64,000 nt of DNA from Batillaria attramentaria (lineage: Eukaryota; Mollusca; Gastropoda; Batillariidae): contig JACVVK020000148.1 in NCBI GenBank assembly GCA_018292915.2, positions 2,501 through 66,500 on the forward strand, read 5' to 3'. Position 1 is the stretch's first letter; the number at the start of each line of letters is the position of its first letter. Below the pieces are notes generated by a model. That model had not been told where the DNA came from. It did no database searches and worked only from the letters and a program-made list of their open reading frames with translations. A program made the position numbers and the translations under genes. Of the stretch, positions 49,001 to 57,097 are shown piece after piece.

Positions 49001-50723
49001 GACACGTATCTTGGGTTGAACACTCCGCGCTTGGTTTCCAGTATTCTGAGTCGAAGACTCACCGCTTTCAAGTTTGGTTATGCGTATTGTGCATTATAGT
49101 AATGCGCGCCACCAGTACTGACCCTCCTTGGCTTGTTTTTCCCAGGCATCGGACACGATGGTGGTGTGGGTGATGCGAGGTGCCCAGGTGGTGGTGGCTG
49201 CAGCGTCGTGCGTCATGGCCATCTCCGTGTCTTCCATCTACTCCCTCTTCCTGCTCTGCTCCGACTTCGTCTACGTCATCCTGTTCCCCCAGCTGGTGTG
49301 TGTGCTGTACGTGCACTGGACGAATACGTACGGGTCCCTGGCTGGATTTGTCCTCGGGCTCCTATTTCGGCTGCTGGGAGGGGAGCCGGTGCTTGGCTGG
49401 CCCGCAGTTATAGGTTTGTTTTCTGCAGGCACTGATCGTAACAGAATAATCTGAATCTCCCTGAGTGTGTCTACATGACGAAGAAAACCTTTTTTAACGG
49501 TTGTTTTGGGAATGTTTGTTTGGTTGATCGAACGAAACCTCAGAGATTATGGTGAAGGTTAAACGTACCGGCATAGGCAAGCCGGCAGTAAGAGCTACGA
49601 TGCTCGATGCCTGTAGTTTTAGAGCATGCGGTGTTTGAAACGGAGCAGCACTCTCTCAGTTTTACCCTGCATTCACTGAGTCTAATCATGTGTGCCGTTT
49701 TTAATAAAAGATAATTAAACGGGATAATTCCGTTGTTGCTAAGCCAACTTGTGTTTTGCAACAGTTTCGCTTGTGAGTGCGTCTGTACACTCGAAATGCA
49801 ATATCTTGATGATTAGTACAGCTCTTCGTGCGATACAACATTGTTTACACTTTGGGGCGCGAGCGGTCGCACATTCAAATTCTACGACTGTTGTTACACT
49901 ACTGGAGCGCTCAGTGTGGTCGCCACGTCATCGAGTACGTTTCTGTTGGCTCAGTGCCAGCATTACAAACTGACGCTGTCACTGTCCAGGTGTCTAAGTG
50001 GTGTGATGATAGACACCATGAAAACAGCTGAGAACGATCTGTGAGCAAAAAAAATGGTAGAATTAGCCCCTTTCAAAAAGTTTGCCAAAATTTCTACTTC
50101 TACTTCTGGCGAGTACTCTCAGGAACGGGAAATTGCTGAGGGGGAAAAAAAAAGACGGAACCTAGGCTCGGGTGCAGAGGCAGCGCCCTCTTGGGGGAAC
50201 ACATGGGCAACGCCCCACTTTAGAGAAATTTTAGCATTTTTAAAGCCATTCAGTAGCCTCTCCTGGCATCCAAAAGCAAAATACTGCCACGATACGGACA
50301 TGCAAGTCTTCAAAATTGAAGTTAGACCGTCCCGTATGGCATTACATGCATCTTAATAGTGTGTTTCCCTCCATCCTTGTCTTTGGATGAAATTTAGATT
50401 TTTCATCTGAAAGAATAGGAACTTTGGCTGATTCCCCAGCCTGTACTTTGCTCTGTTCTGTTCCAGAATATCCTGGATTTGATCCTGCAGTGGGACAGCA
50501 GTTTCCCCACCGGACGCTGGCCTCAGCTATCTCGCTAGTGTCCGTTCTTCTAGGCTCTGCTGTTGCAGCGTTTCTCTTCCGCTCGAAGATCCTTCCAGCA
50601 TCTAGGGATGTCTTCCAGTGTTTTCAGCACGAAAAAGAACTCTCCACAGACCCTGCTAAGGAGGTCCTAACAGGCCCAGATACACTGCAGCTGGAAACAA
50701 AACAATTTAACGGAAATGCATAG
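37215..50723 (+). CDS. SLC5A7: High-affinity choline transporter 1
   Basis: Sodium- and chloride-coupled uptake of choline at cholinergic terminals, rate-limiting for acetylcholine synthesis. Nine coding exons: 37215-37389, 41028-41135, 41867-42022, 42548-42696, 44514-44660, 46117-46246, 48547-48773, 49146-49413, 50467-50723. They sum to 1,617 bp, 538 codons plus stop, with every intron GT-AG and phases matching. The protein starts [20 protein letters not shown] and aligns with vertebrate CHT1 along its length. Landmarks are [10 protein letters not shown] across the exon 1/2 junction, [29 protein letters not shown] across exons 5/6, [20 protein letters not shown] with [10 protein letters not shown], and [10 protein letters not shown]. 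This is the 13-helix SLC5 fold. The C-terminal tail is shorter than the human one (about 580 residues) and I see no clear dileucine-type endocytic motif. Introns are crowded with transposons. A possible AATAAA lies at 50956-50961. Confidence 0.95.
37396..37607 (-). mobile_element. tRNA-derived SINE next to the SLC5A7 exon 1 donor
   Basis: Reverse main-family copy with 15-bp direct repeats GACACGGGTGAGCGG and GACACGCGTGAGCGG (one mismatch). The first repeat begins 6 nt into intron 1, so only GTAAAA of the intron start precedes it. Confidence 0.9.
37900..37996 (+). repeat. (GT)n/(GCGT)n microsatellite, intron 1
   Basis: Alternating GTGC/GTGT repeats followed by a pure (GT)n run. Non-coding. 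Confidence 0.95.
38220..38469 (+). mobile_element. tRNA-derived SINE whose tail is a long (CA)n array
   Basis: Forward copy (head GGGGGAGCCGGGGTGGCCG, B box GAGTTCGTATCCC). It is truncated after GGAAAAGGACC and continues directly into (CA)n at about 38383-38453. Direct repeats CGAGCATGAG at 38220-38229 and 38460-38469 enclose the SINE and the microsatellite together. Confidence 0.9.
38926..39324. mobile_element. Harbinger-like MITE, TAA duplication
   Basis: Ends GGCCCGAAGCACACGAGCGT and ACGCTCGTGTGCATCGGGCC are an inverted repeat that continues through about 28 bp. TAA flanks both ends (38923-38925, 39325-39327). At 399 bp with no coding capacity, the termini and TWA-type duplication fit PIF/Harbinger. 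It lies in SLC5A7 intron 1. Confidence 0.82.
39592..39671 (+). repeat. (CA)n microsatellite, intron 1
   Basis: Uninterrupted CA run of about 80 bp. Confidence 0.96.
40275..40455 (+). mobile_element. Diverged tRNA-derived SINE, 11-bp TSD
   Basis: Head GGATAGCCGAATGGCAGAG, B box GGTTCGAATCCCGG, body CTCGTTGCCCCGTCTTTG and 3' GACGTTAAACTTCTCC. Direct repeats AAAGTAAGTGC lie at 40275-40285 and 40445-40455. It is shortened between head and body. Confidence 0.85.
40586..41005. mobile_element. hAT-like element ending 22 nt before SLC5A7 exon 2
   Basis: Terminal inverted repeat CAGTGATCGCG / CGCGATCACTG. The 420-bp interior has repeated ACCGGTCCC and ACCGGTAATTACCGG. CAGTG termini fit hAT; the 8-bp duplication is not clear. 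Exon 2 starts at 41028, so the intron branch point very likely lies in or at the edge of this element. Confidence 0.72.
42163..42230 (+). repeat. (CA)n microsatellite, intron 3
   Basis: Uninterrupted CA run of about 68 bp. Confidence 0.96.
42970..43600 (+). repeat. 120-bp tandem repeat, five units, intron 4
   Basis: Units recur every 120 bp (CAGCCTACGTTCC at about 43018, 43138, 43258), then as more diverged units to about 43600. Each contains a pyrimidine-rich TGATTTTCTTTCAG-type stretch that looks like a 3' splice site. There is no conserved frame. Confidence 0.92.
44019..44604 (+). repeat. ~293-bp tandem duplication containing most of SLC5A7 exon 5
   Basis: Segment 44019-44311 is repeated as 44312-44604. 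Both include ACATTCTTTGCAAGCCTA, GTAGTGGGTTTGGTTTGGA, the exon 5 acceptor, and the coding stretch from [10 protein letters not shown] to LGTLDTAS. The upstream copy (exon part 44222-44311) stops at the duplication breakpoint and has no donor. Only the downstream copy continues to GGIPWQ and a GTCAGT donor at 44661. Confidence 0.9.
44690..44771 (+). repeat. (GT)n microsatellite, intron 5
   Basis: (GC)n leading into (GT)n with one interruption (CCACG). Confidence 0.95.
44780..45319 (+). mobile_element. Second SINE family, 516 bp, 12-bp TSD
   Basis: The tRNA-like head has A box TAGTGGTTAGCAC and B box GGTTCGAATCCC, and the body is unrelated to the main family. It is long for a SINE and ends in an (A)nC-rich tail (about 45280-45307). 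Perfect direct repeats AGTCCTTTTGAA at 44780-44791 and 45308-45319 define the insertion. Confidence 0.88.
46018..46073 (+). repeat. (CA)n microsatellite, intron 5
   Basis: CA run with one TGG interruption, about 45 bp upstream of the exon 6 acceptor. Confidence 0.95.
46251..46930 (-). mobile_element. TIR DNA transposon remnant, empty for the SINE, in intron 6
   Basis: Inverted relative to the element at 7143-7996. It shares the MAAESR...FEEEQ segment and the downstream block, including CGCACAACATATCCCTGAAT. The target of the nested SINE is intact here (46555-46580 region). Its GGCC edge begins about 4 nt after the exon 6 donor. Confidence 0.65.
46985..47775. mobile_element. Inverted-repeat element with three internal 145-bp tandem units
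   Basis: The outer parts 46995-47090 and 47660-47765 are imperfect inverted repeats (GCTACCAGxTGxAxC, GCCGCCGGCCCGG type). Between them three ~145-bp units run in tandem (AACGTGTGACAACCCT at 47218, 47362 and 47507). Non-coding. Superfamily unknown. Confidence 0.5.
48150..48300 (+). mobile_element. 5'-truncated diverged SINE, intron 6
   Basis: Starts inside the tRNA-like head (GTGAGTTCGAATCCGCCGGC), carries T and G expansions, and ends GGATGTTAAACCCTCTAACA. Main family, old copy. Confidence 0.75.
48315..48518 (-). mobile_element. tRNA-derived SINE just upstream of SLC5A7 exon 7
   Basis: Reverse main-family copy with direct repeats AAAATCCTTGA at 48315-48325 and 48508-48518. Only 28 nt separate the second repeat from exon 7 (48547). 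Confidence 0.9.
48853..49030 (+). repeat. ~36-bp minisatellite, intron 7
   Basis: About five units built on GACGCGTATCCTGGGTTGRA and CACGCGTTTGGT. Also contains repeated MluI-type ACGCGT palindromes. Confidence 0.88.
50120..50443. mobile_element. hAT-like element ending 23 nt before SLC5A7 exon 9
   Basis: Related to 3739-4093: starts CAGGAACGGGAAATTGCTGA and ends CCCCAGCCTG. Exon 9 begins at 50467, so only TACTTTGCTCTGTTCTGTTC plus CAG separate element and exon. Confidence 0.6.
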
Positions 50724-51357
50724 GATAGACATTAGAACACACATCTTCTGTTCCAGAATAGTCCTTATCGCAGCATGCCTCGAAGACTTCATGGATGCAT
50801 GTTTTTTGTTTGTTTGTTTGTTTTTTTTCTTTTGGTAACAAATGAATTGATGTTAAAAAAAAAAGAGAGAAGAAAACAAAAAGAGACAAAAAACAAAAAG
50901 ACCGCCCCTCCAAAATACAAAAAAACAACAACAAAAAAGAAAAACAAGGAAAAGAAATAAAGAAAATTTAACAAAAGCGGGGGTGGAGGAGGGTTTAAAA
51001 AAAAAAAAAAAAAGAGAAAAAAGAACACACGTCTACACAGCACTGAGCAGACCAATTCCTTGGGTAACTTCTAAATTTACACTTGTAAGGCTGATGCCGC
51101 TCAGCAGCAGTCTTAGCCGGAACAAACAGCGCAAGTGTTTTTCCATGTTTCCGTGTGACATGCGGTTACAACATGCCTTGCCCTAATGTTTCCAGAGCGT
51201 TTGAAGCTGTTTGCCATGTTTGTTCGAACAAAAAACATCTCCCGTGTGTCATGAGCCAAGACCACTGTGCATGGGAAGACCAGAGCACATGTAAAGTGTA
51301 TGGGTGAATGTTAATCTTGCTATATGTCACTGTTGATGGGGAAAACCTGCATGCAGC

Positions 51358-51393
<36 letters not shown>

Positions 51394-52159
51394 ACAGTTC
51401 ATATCACAGATGACCAAAAACAGGAACTTGTTTCTCCAACTTCATGTAAAGGAATACACAAAGCATTTTATTTTTAACTAGAAATTTTCTTGCAACAGAT
51501 GCCATCATTGTACACATGAGCTTGCACAAATGGTAAATAAAACTGCATATGAACACGTTGCACGACCGGGCAGTGTGACAACTGAAAGCAAGAACAGCAG
51601 TGTGAGATCCCTCATTTTGTGGAACCAAAACAATAATGCAAATAGTCTGCTCCGAAATCATCTTCAAATTCAACTCTACATAAAATCATTTTCTCTTGAA
51701 CTTTCAAACCTCATGATCTCCACAAGATGCATGCATGCTCTCTCTCTCTCACTCCCTATCACACACGAAAAGCACGTACACATGCGTGCGCACACACTGT
51801 GGTTTATCATTAGGCACAAAACGTCAAGTTCCAACAAAAAGCTGCCACAAGGTACCCAGGCTGAAAAAGCATTAGGGAAACTTAAATCTGGACAACATCA
51901 TTTCAGTTCTGAAATATATGACATATGTTTCACTATTGATAGCAATGCAATTGTAAAAGGGTGAAAAAAAAAAGAAAAAAAAAGGGGGGGGGGGGGGGGG
52001 AGGAGCACCCACAGCAGCTGTAGAAATTGTGGATGCTGTTCTTCTCTTGATTGACACTAAAAGCGAGTACGCAAAATGTATGCAATGAAATCAGCAGGCA
52101 GGACTTCCACTGCAGCGCCAGGAAGGAAACTGAACACATTTAATCTGTCTGTTCTAAGC
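50724..52159. other. Convergent 3' ends of SLC5A7 and TBCB
   Basis: This is the space between the two stop codons. It holds poly-T/poly-A low-complexity DNA (50800-51020) with an AATAAA at 50956, (GA)n at 51361-51388, a minus-strand AATAAA at 51472-51467 that may end TBCB, and a poly-A/poly-G run at 51964-52000. No coding exon was recognised. Confidence 0.6.
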
Positions 52160-54329
52160 TCACATTTCATCCTCATCAAATCCCAGATCTTCTTCAGGGA
52201 AATCACCAACTTCCACCGATGTTGGTTTGACAAACCCACCATACTTGGGCGGACACTCAAAGTATCTCTTTCCGTTCACACTGCAACAAATCAAAAGCAG
52301 AAACGGCTGTACAAGAAAACTTGTTGGAACATTTTCTAATTTGTATTTGGCAATCTCGCTCAAAACAATATACTGAAAGAAAATGTATAAATGTAAACCC
52401 TTTGTTTCACTTAGTTTTGTTTAAAGCAGTGTTTCCTGTGCTACGTGCACAGCTGCTGACACCTTGAAGTGTGGACCACAGGTGTTAAAATCCGGTCCTA
52501 CTAATTACCGAAAACAACGAAACGACCGAAAACAACTCTTAATACGGATAGAACGCGGTTCAAACATAGAAATAACAACACACAAACATGATTAACGGTG
52601 AAAAAAGTGGCCTTAAAAAAAGCTAAAAGGAAAAAAAGGTGATACACGTATTGCAGAAAATAACCAGTCCGGACCAGAGTCGCTTCCCTTGGGAGACACG
52701 TTCATTTCGTTTTCTTGGGGTGAATAAGTACTTTTTTCCTTTAAACTAGTTTAAGGCCTCTTTTTTCACCTTTAATCATGTTTGTGTGTTGTTATTTCTA
52801 TGTTTTAACTACGTTCTACGCGTTTTAAGAGTTGTTTTCGGTTGTTTTCGGTAATTAGTAGGACCCGTTAAAATCAGCTCTAGCATAGAAAATGTACACT
52901 AAATTACAATCTTTTTTGATTTACCAATACAAAAGTTTTGTTAGCACTCACACTGAACCCTTTAAAACAGTTTATCAGTGAAAACTTGATAAAAACTTTA
53001 AACTTTTAGGCTGAAATATTTCTGGGCAACACATGAAGAAGTGGTCCTGTAGAAAGGAGTAGATTAAAGGGCTAACATTTATCTCCCCTGCACAGCCAGC
53101 AGCTTTGTCACAGACTAGTTGGATTTCAGAGCAGCTGGCTATACTGAGTTACAAGGCAATATGCATGAATGGGAATGCTCCTGGAGTATCTTTTAGGCGC
53201 ACAATTCTAAAGCAGGGAACATTACTGACCTCCCATCATTCTTGCCGAATGGCTCATCATACTGCACACCAACCCACAGCCCTGGCTTGAAGTCCGTGGT
53301 TCCTGCACAGAGTTTAACATGTAACCAGTGACAACAGGCGAACTACACTACTACTAGTACATGGCCTAGTGCCTTTTGGAGCACTAAAAGCACCCGAGGC
53401 TGTACAATGCCACTGCCAGCCAGCTAACCAACCAACCAGTGTTTCTCGATTATCAAAATCATGGAAAATTAAGTAGAGATTTCCAAACTGAGCTCATGAG
53501 AGCCTCAACTAAGCGTGTGCTTTGTACAGCATGAGATAAACATTGACACTGGCTCAGTGATAGTTTTTTTTAAAACCGTTTTACGTTTTTAAATGGTTAA
53601 TGCATACCTGCCAAAAGCTACAGTAATGCAGACAATTTCCGAGCACTGATTTGTCCCCTGTCACTGATAGTCAAAATCTAGTAACTGTGCACCAAAAAAA
53701 AACCCTTCACCACCCTTCAACAAACAAAAAAAGACAGCAAGAAAAAGACAGAAGAGGAAAAATAAAAAAGAGAACACAAATATAAGAAAAAAGTAATAAC
53801 GAAAAAAAGCTCCGCCGTTGCCTGGTCCCAAGCCGAAGATGAGAAAGGAGGATGGTTGTGCGTTGGGCTAGCAACCCACCATATAAAAAATACCTTCTCG
53901 CTACGGAAACGCCAACAAAGAGATTTGTTGGCGCCTTATGCTCTGGCCGGAGCGAAGTGAAAAATGCTCACCAATGTACCGTACTGTTCCTCTCCTGCAT
54001 GGATTCCCTGCCAGTCGAATCTCACACCTTGTGAAAACACAGGACAGACACAGATTTCAGTTTCATGGACTGGTGGCATGGGATGGGAGGGACTGAGAGC
54101 GGAATGTTCAGTGGGGATGAAAGAGAGAGCTCTACGCATAGTTCTAGTTCAAAGAACAAAACTATTATATCTCACAATTAGTAATCAGACGTTTAACCAT
54201 CAATGTAGTAAATAGGCACTGGACTATGAATGTCTGTTTTCGTAATATATCCCTAACACATAATAATAATAATAAATAATAATGAATACAGTTTATATAG
54301 CGCCTATCTGTTTTCTACGAAACACTCTT

Positions 54330-54409
<80 letters not shown>

Positions 54410-56790
54410 GAGCACAATAACTGCTTGTACACAAGTCCATGTCGCAGAAAGTATATTATTACCTGTCTCCAACCTTCATAGATGCTGCCTTTTCTTTCTC
54501 TTCTTCTGCCTTCCTAAGCATCTCCTCCTCTTTCTTCTTCTGCTCTTCTGGATTAAACCGACCCAGCTTGTTTCTTTCTTTAAAAGCTCTAACACTGTCT
54601 GAACACACACACACACAATTAGCACCTGCACATGAATGAGCATGCTGGGCAATTCCAAAATATTTGTTCGAAAATAGTTGGTCAGTTACGCACTCTTCTC
54701 AGTTTCATGTCACACAATTTCTGCTTCACTTGGGAAAATACTATAGAATCCTCTGTAATATTTGTATAGAGGCAGGCACACATTGTTTGAACATAATTAT
54801 TTGGGTAAACGCAAATCTGGAGGCTGAGAAACATGCATTAAATGACCGACCATTTTCCAACAAATATTGTTGAAATTGCCCTCCTGACTGTTTTTTCAAA
54901 ACACCCTTAAGGCCCTTCTTAACCGGGCGGACTTTTGGTTCGCGAACTAGGTTCGAAGAGTACGGCGAACTAAGTTCGCGCACGTTGTTTCTTAACCGAC
55001 CAAATACTTGTGCGCAAACCCTGGTTCGAAAGGTTCGCCGAACTAGGTTCGAGGACTGCATAGCGTGTCGTGGGAACCCTTGCGATCCTTTTGCCGATCC
55101 TGCGCTCTGATTGGCTGCTCGGGGAAAGCTGTTGTGCGCATGTACATAGTTGAGGAAAATGGCGGACTGGACTGGCGGCTATCGACTCACTTCACATTTC
55201 CCTCTCTTGCGCTCTTTTCCTCTTCCTCGGCTTCCAAGATTTCACTCAAAACGATAACTACCGCAAATGCCTGGTCGTCTCGATCTACGAAGGCGGCCAT
55301 TTTGGTTGTTTACGATTGTCTCAATTTCCGAGTCCGCCTTGTTCGGGCGATGACGTATGCATATCATTAACGGTCGGTTAAGAAAGAGAACTAGTCCAGC
55401 CAAACCTCTGGAACTACGTACATGTGCGCGCTTGCCCTGTTCGTATACAATACTCAGTTCGCCGAACAAGTTCGCCAGACTGGTGGTTCGCCCGATTAAG
55501 AACGGCCTTTACACACTGTGGATTAGAGCATGACCTCCACCTCCATACTACATCCCCCTTAGCAAATCATCAGTGAAAGTCAAAAGTCCATAGAGTAAAG
55601 CCCACAGAGCTTTCAAACAACTGAATCAAAATCAAGCATTCTCAAATGACTGTAGATCTTTTCAAAAAATGTGGGCATGTTTCTAATCTAATTCATATCC
55701 CACTACAACATCAGTTTGTACCCAACATAAAATACTTTTCAGTCTCAGCATAAATTATGCAGGCCTGGGAAAAAAGTTACCGATTTTATTTTAAAAAAAT
55801 AGATAAAAAATTACCTGTTCTTTTTGAGTACTCCTCTTCAGGGATCTCATATTTCTCCACTTTTGATACATCACTAAATTCCCCAGCAGACAACTGTTTG
55901 TCTTCAACCTGCAGAATATGAGAATAATTCATAATTAGTATTAACAGTTCCAGAACACTGTTACTCCAAGTGGACACACACTCACCCACACCCACAACAA
56001 AAATGCATTTCTCTCATCTTCTTCTTCTTCCACAATAGATCATAAATGTGACTGTCTATGCGAAATGGCACTTAAATTTATTGACAAATTTGTCAGAAGT
56101 TCAGTATACAATCCAAATATGAGTGTTCTCACATGTATTTTCATGCCGCTGTCAACTGGGTAAGACCCTAGCAGAGATTCATCATTATCTAAGTTGCAGA
56201 TGAATTTGTTGTCCTTGTCAAGCACACTCAGTTTCATTGTGGCAGCACTAGCACCTGTCACAAGCTCCAACTTCCCCTGTAACAAAAACAAAATAAGTAA
56301 AATACCTGCACGCAAAAAGAAAAACTTTTAAAAATTCCATCAACAGGTAAAAGGTGTCTCCAGAATTCAAGCGCATTATGTGAGAAAATGGAGCTAGTAA
56401 GCTCACCTCTTCTAGCTTCCTTTTGCCCTGTAATCTAGCTTTAGGCAGCCCTTGTTCCAGAGTATTCCTTCTTCCTTGGGTACATACGACTGAACACACG
56501 AAACAGCAGCACACCCCCCCCCCCCAAGTATATATATTCAAGTCTGACTTAAATCATTGCGTCTGAAAATGCCTGCACTTACATCGATAGACAAGACATG
56601 AGTGATCTGTAAAATGCCAGATGACCCGTAGAATGCTAGAAGCATAATCAATCGAACTTAGCAGACGAACCTTCAAAGCCGCGATCGTCAGATCCTTCGG
56701 AAAATGCTTTTCAGTTCCGAACGAATTGATGTTACTGGTGACTGTAACGTTAAGGAAGCTTTCTGTAACGACTTGAATATTGCCCGACAT
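52160..56790 (-). CDS. TBCB: Tubulin folding cofactor B
   Basis: Cytosolic chaperone that captures alpha-tubulin after the CCT chaperonin and, with TBCE, feeds it to heterodimer assembly. Seven minus-strand exons: 56790-56671, 56276-56133, 55908-55815, 54598-54463, 54027-53972, 53302-53230, 52280-52160. Total 744 bp, 247 codons plus stop (human 244), all GT-AG and in phase. Residues 1-90 form a ubiquitin-like domain ending [15 protein letters not shown]. Residues about 128-155 are a Glu/Lys-rich coiled coil. The CAP-Gly domain begins near 162 and carries [10 protein letters not shown], the GKNDG signature at 203-207, then NGKRYFEC and KYGGFVKP. The end is [13 protein letters not shown], where the human protein ends in DEI. 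Introns carry a Harbinger-like MITE (54910-55508) and a long-TIR element (52493-52866). Shares its promoter with BIRC6. Confidence 0.95.
52484..52875. mobile_element. Long-TIR MITE with 9-bp duplication (Mutator-like)
   Basis: Element 52493-52866: ends GGTCCTACTAATTACCG and CGGTAATTAGTAGGACC, with arms staying complementary for about 130 bp (through AACAACACACAAACATGATT). GTTAAAATC flanks both sides (52484-52492, 52867-52875). Long inverted arms plus a 9-bp duplication fit Mutator-like MITEs. It lies in the last TBCB intron. A half copy is at 21044-21276. Confidence 0.82.
54343..54405 (+). repeat. (CT)n(CA)n microsatellite, TBCB intron 4
   Basis: CT run then CA run, about 60 bp, on the 3' side of exon 54598-54463. 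Confidence 0.95.
54910..55508. mobile_element. Harbinger-like MITE, TTA duplication, TBCB intron 3
   Basis: Imperfect inverted ends AGGCCCTTCTTAACCGGGCG and CGCCCGATTAAGAACGGCCT, each followed inward by several GTTCGCGAAC/GTTCGCCGAAC blocks. TTA lies on both sides (54907-54909, 55509-55511). 599 bp, non-coding. Confidence 0.8.
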
Positions 56791-57097
56791 TCTTGCAGTT
56801 TTCCCCCCTAGTCTGAGATAAGAAATCTGACAAGTTTCTCGGGCTCCTGTCGTTCGGTTGACTCACGCAGTTGTGTTTACCGATCAACATACTCCCGAGC
56901 GGAAGTTGCATGTGTGTCACGTGACCGAATACGTTCTGCATAGTTTTACTTCCAATAGATTGATATTTTTCAATCAGCACTAATGGCTGTTTACAATTGA
57001 CTAGAAATTTCTCACAATATCACAAGCTGTTATGACCAGTTACATAAAAAGTGGTAAAAGTAAACGTGACGTCACATTCGAGACGAGCTGTGGTAGC
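56791..57097. promoter_or_regulatory. Bidirectional promoter of TBCB and BIRC6
   Basis: About 300 bp separate the divergent start codons. Visible motifs are an ETS-type GCGGAAGT at 56899-56906, an E-box palindrome TCACGTGA at 56917-56924, and a CRE-type TGACGTCA near 57068-57075, just before the BIRC6 start. There is no clear TATA box. This combination is typical of constitutive bidirectional promoters. Transcription start sites cannot be read from sequence. Confidence 0.65.

Noticed and set aside
57032..57097. Upstream in-frame ATG of BIRC6 at 57032
   Set aside because: It lies before the CRE-type motif and in a weak context; the ATG at 57098 has a much better initiation context. A longer N-terminus cannot be excluded.
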